From Hyparrhenia diplandra (Eukaryota; Streptophyta; Magnoliopsida; Poales; Poaceae): DNA of 64,000 bases. Shown one piece after another: positions 22,873 through 33,019 of this stretch. The notes beneath the pieces were generated by a model, which was not told the origin of the DNA, did no database searches, and saw nothing but the letters and a program-made list of their open reading frames with translations. Within the stretch, counting starts at the first letter, position 1. Each line of letters starts with the position of its first letter. The DNA lies in NCBI GenBank assembly GCA_015847255.1, contig JADLZK010000423.1:992001-1056000 (forward strand), in the 5' to 3' direction. A program made the translations under genes and the position numbers.

Positions 22873-22970
22873 TCTCCCCTCCTAGTCCTTAGCGAGGATG
22901 AGAGGTTAGGTATCTCTCCCCTCTAAGATTTTAGCTCGTTATCTATATAACGAGCCAACTCACTCCAAAT
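22873..22970 (-). mobile_element. Internal remnant and polypurine tract of element E
   Basis: Contains AGGAGGGGAGA next to LTR E, and before it (minus strand) CTCTCATCCTCGCTAAGGAC. The rest of the internal domain and any 5' LTR are missing. Confidence 0.55.
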
Positions 22971-23100
22971 GAGCCTCTCGTAGATGTATTATGCTATATA
23001 TGGTATTATGAGTACCGACGACAATGTAATACTATAGTATATATTCATATACTTGTATACACGTTAGCACATATTAATTTTTTTTTTTTTTTTGATTAAG
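22971..23100. other. AT-rich spacer with poly-T run
   Basis: AT-rich, ending in about 17 T residues (23079-23093). Nothing recognised. Confidence 0.4.
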
Positions 23101-23355
23101 GGTGTCCATAAGTCGGGTGACTTATAAGTCAAAAATTCAAAATAAGTGACTTATTTTGCCAAACAATAGGGACTTATAAGTCATGGGACTTATAAGTCAC
23201 TTGCAACCATTTTATCTTCTTTTTCACCCCGACTTATAAGTCACCCATTTTCTCTTCTTTTTTTCCCTTGACTTATAAGTCGGTTGCAACCAAACGGGCA
23301 TGACTTATAAGTCACTGATTTTTAGTCACCCGACTTATGGAAACCAAACAGGGCC
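23101..23355. mobile_element. hAT-like fold-back MITE
   Basis: The ends form an inverted repeat around TCCATAAGTCGGGTGACT. The inside has at least six copies of GACTTATAAGTC, itself a palindrome, so the element can fold into several hairpins. The right end CCAAACAGGGCC is typical of hAT-type MITEs in grasses; the left end lacks that GGCCCTGTTTGG and seems slightly truncated. TAAG flanks both sides. Confidence 0.7.
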
Positions 23356-23576
23356 TAAGATTGTTGGATGAGTTGCTTTTGCCTTATTACTATTGTCAGC
23401 TTTAGATACATGCAAATATTATATTTTATGTATTTTTTTTTTTACCAAGCTCACGAGCTGAGCTTAACAAGCCAGCCTGAACTCGAAACTAGGAGCCAAG
23501 CCAGGCTAGCTCGTTATCTTAAAGTGCCAAGCCGAGCCGAGCTAGCTCGACTCATTATCCAAGTTTAATAAAAAAA

Positions 23577-24279
23577 AAATCATAGTTCTAGTCATATTTC
23601 TAGATAGATTAAGATATAACTTGTTCCAAGGGATCGTTGGCAAAATTCTAGCGCTAAGCTAAATGCAATGGCATAATATAATAACCGAACAACTCTGATG
23701 CATATGTCAATCTCGTTTGGTCACACAAGTGATAATTCCTAGAGTGCCAATGCATAAGCGTGTTTGCGAAAAACAAAGGTCGAGGGCCAATTACACAATT
23801 ATAACTTGTTGAAGTTCCTTGGAATCATGCGACGAAACTATGAGAGCACCAATCGTCAGCTTTCAGAAACACCATCCTCTTAACAGAAACATCTCACTTC
23901 AAGCCTACAAGTGCCACTGGATGCATCCAACAAATTTTACACTTAGTTCCCACAAGGACCATGGGCTTAACCTAAAACAGCATATCAAGAAGAAGAAACC
24001 CACAAACCTATCAAAGTTTCACTCCATGACAAAAAGATTGAAGATAGATAACAACATTCAGAGATCAAACTACACCAATGCATCTTCCCCCATCTAAATG
24101 CTTAACAGAATAGGTAACTGGCAAGTGACAGAATTCTACAACAAGATTCCCATCACAAGTCCACAAAGCTAAGCACAGCATAATCATCCAAAAGTACGTC
24201 AGCATTGTGAATGCCAGCAGGCCACCGAGAAACAGGAACATAATCATCTTTGATTTTAAGAATTGTCCAACCAACAACA
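23577..24279 (-). other. Duplicated 3' flank of F-box/DUF295 copy 1
   Basis: Non-coding sequence shared, with divergence, by 27416-28690, 29160-29250 plus 30506-30995, 37190-37570 and 39370-39470. Shared markers are TTCTAGCGCTAAG, GCAATGGCATAAT, CCGAACAACTCTGATG and TTCCCATCACAAGT. It defines the repeat unit of the F-box array and probably contains the 3' UTR. Confidence 0.7.
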
Positions 24280-25497
24280 TCAGCCTGTAGGGAAGATCCA
24301 TGCAGCACCTGCATTTCCAAGGTAGCCCTTCCACGAGATCATTGGCAAAGGTGAGAAAGGCTTGGGGTTTGCCACACTGCTGGTGTCAGAAGTCAACCTA
24401 CTACGATACTCACTCCAAAGGTAAAAGTTCTTGTAGTCATCCAAGAACCATACCCGATTGCCCGGTGAGTCACCCTGAGGCATGCAAACAGACCTGGAGC
24501 ATGGCCCTAGAAATAGTGCCTGATTGTCAGGAAGGGTCGTCACCTTCACCCACTGTGATCGCGCAAAGTCTGCCTCGAATATTGAAAGGTCAGGCTCACA
24601 CTGTCCAACAAAAGTGTGTATCTGTGCATCTTCATGAACGGGCGTACGGAAAGTCCTTCTACGCACCAGTAGCAATGATCCACAAGACTCAACCAGGTAG
24701 AGCATCCTCAACAAAGTGCACTGATAATCAAAGTGACCAGCATTGATGACCCGTCCAATCCGAGAAACCCGTGGATCACCCGACTTGTCATCCACGCTAA
24801 TGTCCAGAGCCAAGAGGTCCTCATGATAGTCAACAACGTAGAGCTGCCCTTGGTAGAAAGCCATGTCAGTAATCCACAAAGACGGGTCCCATGCCACTGA
24901 CCACTTGGAGCCTTCTGGCTGGCACACTGCAATCCAATTGGTTTCCCTAACTTTTAACAGTACAGCGATGAGGCTTGGCGAGCACACCATTACTTTGATC
25001 ACTTCAGAGTATTTCATGTTCTCTAATTGGAATGCATCCTCAAAATCATCACCGTCATCTGCAGAATCATGGCCGCCATCAGAATCCTCAACATTGTCTT
25101 CGCTGGGGAGATGAAAGCTATCTGGTGGAGGAAGGGTCATGGTGGCACCAGAGAAGGGATCCAACAAAAGCAAGTCATTAAGCCACCGCCGCCGGTACAC
25201 CAGCCAGTTACCGCAAGCTGTGGAAATGTAGCCTTCATTGTGGCCAGCAAAGTGCAGCCGCTCACCCCGGGGCATGCTGTAGAAGATGTCTCCGTCCCTG
25301 AGCGCGAGCAGCGGCAGTGGAGGGGGCAGCTTGACCTGTCGCGCGGCGGAGCGCCATTGGGGGCACACGGCTGCGAAGCGGACGCGGTCAAGGTGGGTGT
25401 GAAGTCGCTTGAGAACGAGGCCCGCAAGATCCAGCGGGATGTTCGACCACGAATCCGGTGTACTCGCCATGGGCTCAGCCGCCGGTCCTGGAAACAA
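24280..25497 (-). CDS. F-box/DUF295 (KIB1-4 beta-propeller) protein, copy 1, intact
   Basis: Single-exon minus-strand reading frame of 405 codons. Residues about 14-55 form the F-box (SWSNIPLDLAGLVLKRLH, then RVRFAAVCPQWRSAARQ), which binds SKP1 in an SCF ubiquitin ligase. The rest is the DUF295/KIB1-4 beta-propeller: YISTACGNWLVYRR, LLLDPFSGATMTLPPP, MAFYQGQLYVVDYHEDLLALD, LVESCGSLLLVRR, and VFLGP-CSRSVCMPQGDSPGN-type blocks. It ends NAGAAWIFPTG. A short acidic Asp/Glu/Ser linker lies at about 130-155. The next in-frame Met (MASTPDSW, residue 10) may be the true start, since copy 2 begins there. No stop or frameshift. The substrate is unknown; this family expands lineage-specifically in grasses. 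It is the only intact copy of the array. Confidence 0.88.
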   Translation of the reverse strand: MFPGPAAEPMASTPDSWSNIPLDLAGLVLKRLHTHLDRVRFAAVCPQWRSAARQVKLPPPLPLLALRDGDIFYSMPRGERLHFAGHNEGYISTACGNWLVYRRRWLNDLLLLDPFSGATMTLPPPDSFHLPSEDNVEDSDGGHDSADDGDDFEDAFQLENMKYSEVIKVMVCSPSLIAVLLKVRETNWIAVCQPEGSKWSVAWDPSLWITDMAFYQGQLYVVDYHEDLLALDISVDDKSGDPRVSRIGRVINAGHFDYQCTLLRMLYLVESCGSLLLVRRRTFRTPVHEDAQIHTFVGQCEPDLSIFEADFARSQWVKVTTLPDNQALFLGPCSRSVCMPQGDSPGNRVWFLDDYKNFYLWSEYRSRLTSDTSSVANPKPFSPLPMISWKGYLGNAGAAWIFPTG

Positions 25498-26100
25498 AGA
25501 AACAGAGAAGCAGCAGGCGTGTCAGTTACACCCCTCCCTGAAAACGCGGAAACAAAGAAGCGGCCAGCAGGCGCGAGAACGCACAGAGGAAATGCCTCGA
25601 ACACCTGGCGGGCGGGCGCGCGTGATACGGCAAGGGAGATGGGGAGGTAGCCGCAAGCCCGCAACGGGGAAGCTGAGGTGCACATGGAGAGGAGAACGAA
25701 GAGGGAGCGACGGGATAGTACCAGAATCCGATGGGAGCGGGGAGCTGTGGGTTCCCGTGATCCGGCGGCGTGTGCTCCTGCTGCTGTTCCGGCCGCCGCG
25801 GCAGGGAAGGGCGTCGGGAGAAGCGCAGCGCCAGCTGCGGCAGGGAAGGGCTGGGAATGGACGTCACTCGGGTTCACTTGTGCCACGTATGGGCCGAGCC
25901 CAATAAGATTTTTTTTTGTTTTTCTTCCTCCCCGCATTGAACTATTGAAGCACTGTTTCTGTTCTGGTAAAAAAAAAAAAACACTGTTTTATGAGATTTA
26001 CCAATGAATCCGTTTAGCTTTACACAATTGTCTCGTTACTCAAAACACCAAATCTTGCAATAATTTCATTTCTTACGATGACATGTAGGATCGTGGAAAT
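25498..26100. other. 5' flank of F-box/DUF295 copy 1
   Basis: GC-rich presumed promoter/5' UTR. It is homologous to 32246-33000 upstream of copy 2, including a GTATGGGCCGAGCCCAATAA block and an A-run at 25970-25982. The A-run site is empty here but occupied by a small retroposon in copy 2. Confidence 0.6.
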
Positions 26101-27230
26101 ATTTTACAAGGTTTTGAGCCTATGGAAATGCTAACGCGCGAGCGCGTAGGATTTGCGCTCGGCACTCACTCCCCGTCAACAATGCACAGGTAACAGCGAC
26201 ACCAGCCGCACCAACGCATTGTCATCACCGCCGCAATGAAGAAGGGGACGTCCACTCCCCATCACACGCGCTGCACGCCGACACCCAACCACGCTGCGAT
26301 GGACGAAGACGACACCATATTGGTTAGGGTTCCACCGCCCAAGAATGACGAAGGCGACACCATGCCTCTCTTTCCCAAAATCCAACGGACCTTGAAGGGA
26401 AGGTTTTGGGGAGGAATGCCGACCAGGCGGTTGGGACGGCGGAGCCAAGTCGGAGCAAGGGCGCCATGGACAGAGCTCGCCATGACAAGTTGGAGGTGGA
26501 AGGGAAAGGAGGAGGTCACCACAGGCATTGGATGTGCCAAGACATCATGAGCAAAGTATACTAGCACATAGGATTTTATAAAAGTTCAACATTACAAGGA
26601 TGATTATTCCTTAGGGCGTCCCAAATGGTGTCCAGGTCAGGCAACTAGCTAGGAGAGCACAAACGAAATTCTATTGGTCAAAACCGGGAGGGAGCAGCGC
26701 GCTAGCGCTTGAGTCCTAGATAGTCTCGCACGTTTTCCCACGAAATCTCTCTCACAATGTTCACAGCTCTGCATTCTCTCTTTTTTTTATTGTTTCTGCC
26801 GGTCACCTAGCTAGCGATTTCTCTGCTGTTGTTGTGGACGCCCTTATGGGCTATGACACAAGGATCTTGAATGTGCTTGAGGCCTTCTGCAATTGGCAGT
26901 GTTGTAGCGTTGCCAAAAAAAAAAAAAAAAAAGTGGGGCCCAAGTATAGGATGGAGCACCAATGGCCAACAAGCTGCAGTGTGAAAAATGTTTGGCATTG
27001 CTGCCACCTGATATCACCAGGACCATATCGATTAAAATATAGCTCACTACTTTCTCCATCTAGTTCATTCAAAGGACCATTCGACGCCTTTTGCTTCCAT
27101 GTTTGTTGGCTTGACTCTAAACAAGCACAAATACCCGCAATGTTGGGAGTCATATGCCCAAACACTTTTCTCTCTATTTTTGGGCATCACTCCCAGACCG
27201 AAGGCCTGAGTATGTATATGTCGAAAGAAT
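26101..27230. other. No gene recognised between array units
   Basis: Contains GC-rich 26150-26550 with short open frames of no known family. A block at 26553-26610 (GCAAAGTATACTAGCACATAGG) recurs near 35985 and, more weakly, 39105, so it belongs to the duplicated array unit. A run of 17-18 A lies at 26916-26933. Confidence 0.4.
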
Positions 27231-28690
27231 TCTTTTTAGCAGAATTTCTCAAATAGATTTTTAATGGTCAGTTTCTGGCTCATGTTGACAATCCAAAAAA
27301 AATGTACGAAAGGAAAGTTTCCTATACTAATTTCAAGCCTAATCTTACATTGCATGTGGCCTCACTAAAAAAACATAGTTTTAGTAATATTTCAAGATAT
27401 TAAGATATAATAACTTGCTCCAAAGGGAAACTCTAGCGCTAAGATAAAGGCCATGGCATAATAATAACATTAGAACCGAACAACTCTGATATATGGCAGT
27501 CTCATTCGGTCACACAAGCGATAATCCTGAGAGGGCCAATTACACAATTATAACTTGTTGAAGTTCCTTGAGACTATGAGAGCACCAATGGTCACCTTCC
27601 AGAAACACCATCCATCTCAACATAAACATCTAACTTCAAGCCTACAAGTGCCACGAGATGCATACAAGTAATTTTGCGCTTCATGGTCTCGCGGGTTTGT
27701 GCCTATATTTGAGGATGTTTAGTAATCTGGAAAAGGGATCTGGCCCCAGGGTTGACAATCCGAGATGGCAATCAACTCGCTGTCAGCATTATTCTGATAG
27801 TCTGATGATACGCTACATAGAACAACAAGAGATAACAACAACAACCTAAACTTCAAGGTTGAGCCATCTAATGATGCATGCACTGTTTCACTGGCATTAT
27901 TGCAAACAATGATATAGTACGTGACTACAGGCATAATGAAACTAATGGATGCATATCAAAACATGTGGTTGGAACACCAATCATCCCCCTTCAGAAACAC
28001 CTTCAATCTCAACAGGAACATCTGCAAGTGCCACCGGATGCATACACCAAATTTTAGGCTTAGTTCCCACAAGGACCATTGGCTTAACTTAGGCCAATCC
28101 CAATGGAGAGTTTCACCTCCCGGTTTTCAAGATTTGAAACTTTGGCATTAAATAGGCGTCTCCCTCAATGCACAGTTTCATTGCACAGTTTCATAGGCTC
28201 ACGGGTCCCATAACCTCTCTCTTATTGCATGATTTAATTGCATAGTTTCATGGTGAAACACTATTTATGTCTTAATGGGGGTTTCATTCCGTTTCCAATA
28301 CATGTGAAATCGTGCCCAAAAGGTTTCACCATGGTGAAACTTTTTCCTTCTCTCTCCTAGGAGTTTCATACAAAAAGTAAAGTTTTTGCTGATGTGGCGC
28401 AAGTATTTAATGTGCATGAAACACTCATGAAACTCCATTAAGACTGGCCTTAAGACATGTTAAGGTCCACATGAGTGATCAAACGGCACCATTCAAAGTA
28501 TTAATCTACGACAGAAGATTGACGATAGATAGCAAAGCATTTGCATATCAAACAGCACCATTCCGACTTCTTCCCCATCTAAATGCTTAACAAAATAGGT
28601 TACTATAAACTAACAGAATGTTACCACCAGGTTCCCATCACAACTCCACAAAGCTAAGGACAACAATCTGATACTACAGTTTTGCGTCCA
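27231..28690 (-). repeat. Gene-less F-box array unit
   Basis: Carries the array's 3' flank markers (CTCTAGCGCTAAG, CATGGCATAAT, CCGAACAACTCTGAT, TTCCCATCACAACTCCACAAAGC). It stops about where the gene's 3' end should begin, and no F-box or propeller sequence follows. Interrupted by the Tourist-like MITE at 28092-28449. Best read as a unit whose gene was deleted. Confidence 0.6.
28092..28449. mobile_element. Tourist-like MITE (TSD TTA)
   Basis: It begins GGCCAATCCCAATGGAGAG, and its right end reverse-complements to GGCCAGTCTTAATGGAG. TTA flanks both sides (28089-28091, 28450-28452), as for PIF/Harbinger elements. The interior has repeated TTTCATGGTGAAAC-type palindromes. A second, rearranged member is at 44138-44634. 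Confidence 0.8.
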
Positions 28691-28847
28691 GCTTTTATCC
28701 AGTCACCGCCACCAATCATGTGATACATGAGAAGACAAATAAGACACAACTCCAACCCTTTATTATTACCATATTTGCAATTAATCTGCAAAAAAAGTAT
28801 GCTACAGTGGGCATCGAATTTCACGTTGCGACTCTGCCAATCCAAAA
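28691..28847. other. Spacer, nothing recognised
   Basis: Non-coding spacer; it contains the left target duplication of the SINE (TGCCAATCCA at 28835-28844). Confidence 0.4.
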
Positions 28848-29136
28848 TTTTTTTTTTTTTTTTTTTTTGAGATTACACAGTACACAACGCAGGCGCTCAA
28901 CACGCACGCACACTCATCCCTATGAACACACGCACGTAAACCCTACCCCTATGAGCACCTTCGAAGGACCGAGCGGCAAATCTTGAAGTTCGAAGTCACC
29001 ACCGGCGCCTCGCTATCGACGGGGACGTCGCCTACCACTTAATGCATAATAGGAAAATCCTGAAATAAATTCAGGATAAAGTGTCGCACCGGGATTTGAA
29101 CCCCGGGTGGGAGCCCCTAACCAATGGCTTTTTGGT
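28848..29136 (-). mobile_element. tRNA-derived SINE on the minus strand
   Basis: On the minus strand the 5' part has an A-box-like TTGGTTAGGGG and a clear B box GGTTCAAATCCC, the RNA polymerase III promoter of tRNA-derived SINEs. The body is about 250 bp and it ends in 20-21 A (T run 28848-28868 on the plus strand). The flanks TGCCAATCCA and TGCCAATTCCA (29137-29147) look like a target duplication. SINEs depend on LINE machinery for movement. Confidence 0.85.
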
Positions 29137-29254
29137 TGCCAATTCCACTTAAACAACTAAACTTCAAGGTACAAACTTATGCAATACGGCAGTGTCATTC
29201 AGTCACAAAAGAGATAATTCCTAGAGGGCCAACCGGCCAATTATTAGACACTTA
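29137..29254. other. F-box array flank, left of the Harbinger-like element
   Basis: Array-unit flank (GTCATTCAGTCACA, ATAATTCCTAGAGGG) that continues at 30506 after the Harbinger-like insertion. Confidence 0.55.
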
Positions 29255-30502
29255 GAGCAACTCCAGTGGTTTGCCAATTGAACTGGGCATTTGCATTTTT
29301 TGCCAAAATGTTAGAAATCCACTCTCCAATGGTTTGGCAATTGACTTGGCAAAATTTGCCAAGTTGCCAATTTGCCGTCCCCTACGGCGCAAAAATGCGC
29401 GGCTTGAAGTCGCGTAGCGCATTCCTCCTCCCGGCGCCATCTGTTGGCTTTCGCGGCGCCGGGGAGACTTCACGGGCGATCTATTTCCCACCGCCCCGTC
29501 CTTTCCTCCCTTCGTCTTGTATCTTGCGCCGCCTAGGTTCTACTCGGTCGGACACGGAGGAGATCACGAACACGATGGCGCCCAGGGTTCAGGTGCACCA
29601 TATGTCCTTCTCTTCCACCGCCTAGTTTCTTCTCTTCGAAGTCCTTGTCCTCATCAACGACGCCATCCCTGACGAGATCGCGTAGCTGCATGACCTGCGC
29701 GCGGAGTTGAGACCGGAAGGGTCGACGACGTCGCCGTCCCAGCCGTCGCCGTTGTACGGTTGTAGGCGGGCGGGGACTCGCGGTGGCTCATGATCTTTTG
29801 GCCATGTAGTCCGACTGCACTAGCCCATCGGAGAAGCGGCTCGTGGGTTTCCGGCCGTGCGCCGCGTCCGACATGCCGAACGGGTAGCGCCACGACTTGG
29901 CGTATTTCGCGTCCGGGTCATGGTTGCCGACGTCCACGAACTCGTCGCCGAACACGAACAGCTTGTGCTTGTTGTGCGTCTTCGAATCGCGATCGTGGTG
30001 GCGCTTCTTCGACGTCGTGACGTTGTTGCCGGCCACTGCTCGCGACTCCACGACTGCATTTGTGTATAGAAATTCTTTCATAATTAATCTATCTATAGAT
30101 CTGTATTTATTCAGCACTTGATGTTTTGGAGACGATGGAAACTGATGGATCATCTGAATAGCAAAAACGATTATCTTTGCTTCTGTCTATGCTGTTTTTG
30201 TTTTGGCGTGCTCTGGAATTTTGACGTGCATGATACTGTTCTTCATTTAATTAAATATGCAGCACAATCATTGGATTATCAAATAAAGAACAGTACAGAT
30301 TATTACAACCAGGTGACGGAGGAAAAAAGGGGAAAAGGAAAACCATCGGTAGTTAAGTTTGGGCCCACTAGATGGAATTTGCCAACTCTAATTTGGCAAA
30401 CTATTGGAGAAAGGCTATAATTCAACTTGGCAAAAAATTTAGAGACTTAGCAAAACCTAACTTTTGCCAAGTGATTTTTTTGCCAAACCACTGGAGTTGC
30501 TC
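29255..30502. mobile_element. Harbinger-like TIR element carrying a gene fragment (TSD TTA)
   Basis: The left end GAGCAACTCCAGTGGTTTGC and the right end, reverse-complemented, GAGCAACTCCAGTGGTTTGG form the terminal repeats. TTA lies outside both (29252-29254, 30503-30505). Subterminal regions are rich in TTGCCAA/TTGGCAA. No transposase is present. The GC-rich interior holds a piece of a GDSL esterase/lipase gene on the minus strand, so this is a non-autonomous element that captured host coding DNA. Confidence 0.8.
29590..30060 (-). pseudogene. Captured GDSL esterase/lipase fragment
   Basis: On the minus strand, KHKLFVFGDEFVDVGN is the N-terminal block I of plant GDSL lipases (normally FGDSFVDVGN), followed by DPDAKYAKSWRYPFGM and GRKPTSRFSDGLVQSDYMAK. 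The frame then shifts to IMSHRESPPAYN, and further on QVMQLRDLVRDGVVDEDKD recalls a later part of the family. The catalytic serine of GDS is replaced by Glu. The signal peptide and the C-terminal catalytic Asp/His are absent. GDSL enzymes are secreted hydrolases of lipids and cuticle precursors; this fragment cannot be active. It lies wholly within the 29255-30502 transposon. Confidence 0.75.
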
Positions 30503-30505
30503 TTA

Positions 30506-30995
30506 AAACTTGTTCATGTTCCTTGGAGACTTGTGATGAGAACACCAATCGTCCCTTTTTTAAAAGCTTTCAGAAACACTATCCATCTCAACAGAAACAT
30601 CTTACTTCAAGTCTGCAAGTGCCACGGGATGCACACAACAAATTTTAGGCATAGTTCCCACAACAAATTATAGGCTTAGTTCCCACAAGATGCACACATC
30701 TTAAACTAAAACAGCATAGCAAGAAACCCAGAAACCTATCAAAGTATTACTCCATGACAAAAGATCGACGATAGATAGCAGCACATCAGAGATCAAATGG
30801 CCCCATTTTGCTGCTTCCACATCTTAAACTAACAGAATGCTATCACAAAGTTCCCATCACAAGTTCACAAAGCTACGCACAACATAGTCACCCAAAAGTA
30901 AGCATCAGGGGTGTCAAAAGGCCACCGTACTATGATTAGAGAAACACATGTTGTGCTTAACAGCTTTGGCTGTAACAACGGTCCAACCAACAGCT
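30506..30995 (-). other. Duplicated 3' flank of F-box/DUF295 copy 2
   Basis: Array flank homologous to 23790-24279. An 18-20 base segment around ACAAATTTTAGGC/ACAAATTATAGGC with TTAGTTCCCACAA is repeated side by side (30638-30688). Probably includes the 3' UTR. Confidence 0.6.
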
Positions 30996-32245
30996 TTAGT
31001 TTGCAGGGAACAGCCACGCAGCTCCTGCATTTCCACGGTAGCAGTTCCACGAGATCATTGGCAGAGGCGAGAAAGGCTTGGTGTTTGCCACGCTGCAGGT
31101 ATCCGAAGTCAACATACTAAAATACTCCCTCCAGTGAAATTCCTTGTAGTCATCCAAGAACCACACGCGATTGCCCGGTGAGTCACCCTGAGGCATGCAA
31201 ACAGCCCTGGAGCATGGCCCTAGAAATAGTGCCAGATTATCAGCGAGGGTTGTCACCTCGCGCCACCGTGATTGCCCAAAGTCTGCCTTGAATATTGAAA
31301 CATCAGGCTCACACTGTCCAGCAAAAGTGTGTATCTGTCCTTCGCCAAGAACATGCTTATAGAAAATCCTTCTACGCACCAGCAGCAATGAGTCATACGA
31401 CTCAACAAGGTAGAGCATCCTCTTCAAGGGCCAATCAGTATCAAATTGATTATCATTGATGACCCGTCAATCAAGAAAACCCGTGGATCACCCGTCTTGT
31501 CATCCACGCTAATGTCCAGAGCCAAGAGGCGTTCATGATGCTCAACAACGTAGAGCTTCCCTTGGTAGAAAGCCATGTCACTAATCCTCATCCACAAACA
31601 AAAGCCCGATGCTATTGACCACTTGGATCCTCCTGGCCGGCAAACTGCAATCCGATTGTTTTCGGTACCTTTTAACAGTGCAGCGATGAGGTTGGCAGAG
31701 CACACTATCAGTTTGATCACTTTAAAGTGTTCCATGTCCATTGACAGCATCTTTGATCTGTCGGTGGAAACAGAACCATCCTCAGAATCATCGCCCTCGT
31801 CTACAGAATCATGGCTGTCCTCAGAATCCTCACCCTCGTCTGCAGAATTATGGCTGTCCTCAGAATCCCCATCCTCCTCTTCTTCGGGGAGACGAATGGT
31901 AGATGGTGCAGGAAGGGTCATGGTGGCACCAGAGAAGGGATCCACCAAGAGCAAGTGGAGCCAGCATCGGTACACCAGCCAGTTACCGCAAACTGTGGAA
32001 ATGTAGCCGTCTTTGCGGCCAGCAAAGTGCAGCCGCTCACCCCGGGGCATGCTGTAGAAGACGTCTCTGTCCTTGAGCACGAGCAGCGGCAGCGGAGGCG
32101 GCAGCTTGACCTGCCGCGCGGCGGAGCGCCACTGTGGGCACACGGCTGCGAAGCGGACGCGGTCGACGTGAGCGTGAAGGCACCCAAGAACGAGGCCCGC
32201 GAGCTCCGTCGGGATGTTCGACCACAGATCCTGTGTCCTCGCCAT
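30996..32245 (-). pseudogene. F-box/DUF295 copy 2, one 1-bp frameshift
   Basis: Starts MARTQDLWSNIP with an F-box (LVLGCLHAHVDRVRFAAVCPQ) and propeller blocks closely matching copy 1. Around 31466 copy 1 has ATTGGAC where this copy has ATTGAC, a 1-bp deletion. The frame ends early (IDGSSMI... stop) and resumes in another frame at RMLYLVESYDSLLLVRRR, running to NAGAAWLFPAN. No other lesion is visible, so it is either a very young pseudogene or an assembly error in a G run. The linker carries three copies of a 13-residue acidic repeat (31781-31878). Confidence 0.82.
31781..31878 (-). repeat. 39-bp coding minisatellite (acidic linker of copy 2)
   Basis: A 39-base unit encoding DSEDSHDSADEGE-type residues is present about 2.5 times between the F-box and the propeller. 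Copies 1 and 3 have fewer or longer variants of the same Asp/Ser/Glu motif. Because 39 is a multiple of three, copy-number change alters linker length without breaking the frame. Confidence 0.8.
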
Positions 32246-32732
32246 AGGCTCAGCTCAGTCGCCCGTCCTGCAAACAAAGCAGCAGAGGAGCAGCACGCGT
32301 GTCAGTGAGGCGTGAGGCTGCGTCATGACGCCCCTCCCTGGAAACAGGGAGTCCCGTGAAAGGGGATGGTGCCCAGCGTGCGCGAGAATGCACAGAGGCA
32401 ATGCGTCGAACAACTCGCGCGCGCGCCACGGCAAGGGCGATGGGGACCGAATCGCCAGCCCCGCGACGGGGAAGGCAAGCTGAGCTGCAAGTGCAGGCCG
32501 AAGAGGGGATAGTACCAGAAACCGACGGGAGCAGGGTAGCTGTGCGTCCCCGTGATCCCGGCGGCGTGCTCCTGCTATTCCGGCCGCCGCGGCAGTGAAG
32601 GGCTTCGGGAGAGAAGCGAGGCCCCGGTGGATGGGGACTTCGGGATGACCTATATCACGTATGGGCCGAGCCCAATAAAAAACGAGGCTATTTCTTTGTG
32701 GGTGTTTTCTTCTCCGAATGAAAAAAAAAAAA
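32246..32732. other. 5' flank of F-box/DUF295 copy 2
   Basis: Homologous to 25498-25980 upstream of copy 1 (GGGATAGTACCAGAA, GTATGGGCCGAGCCCAATAA). Presumed promoter and 5' UTR. Confidence 0.55.
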
Positions 32733-32888
32733 ACACTATTTTGTATTTTTGTACCAAGCCATGGCCTACCTGGTAGCTATTGGGGTGGCTTTGAGTCAAC
32801 GATTTGGCGTCGTACTTTGAGTAATGGAGAGTTATGCCATGTTCAAAAAAAAAAAAAAAAAAACATTATTTTGTATTTTTGTACCAAG
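32733..32888 (+). mobile_element. Short poly(A) retroposon with 26-bp target duplication
   Basis: A segment starting CATGGCCTACCTGGTAGC (about 32759) and ending in about 20 A (32845-32863) lies between two near-identical 26-base repeats (32733-32758 and 32863-32888, ending GTATTTTTGTACCAAG). The corresponding site upstream of copy 1 (about 25975) has one A-run and no insert. Length, poly(A) and long TSD fit an LTR-independent, LINE-mediated insertion of a short RNA. Confidence 0.75.
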
Positions 32889-33019
32889 TCACTATGAATT
32901 GTCTCATTATTGAAAAAATGCAACTATTACTATAATTTCATTTTCATTACGATTTATGTAGGATGGTGGAAAGATTTTATAAGGTTTCGAAAAAGAGCAT
33001 GGATTTTCATTGAAAAATA
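32889..33019. other. F-box array 5' flank continued
   Basis: Matches 26000-26110 upstream of copy 1 (ATTTCATT, TTATGTAGGATGGTGGAAA). Nothing else recognised. Confidence 0.5.

Noticed and set aside
23101..23355. CRISPR-like array of GACTTATAAGTC repeats
   Set aside because: The repeats are palindromic, in both orientations and unevenly spaced, inside a MITE of a plant genome.
26236..26550. 104-codon frame MKKGTSTPHH...
   Set aside because: No family resemblance, overlapping frames on the other strand, and it lies between duplicated array units without splice or promoter context.
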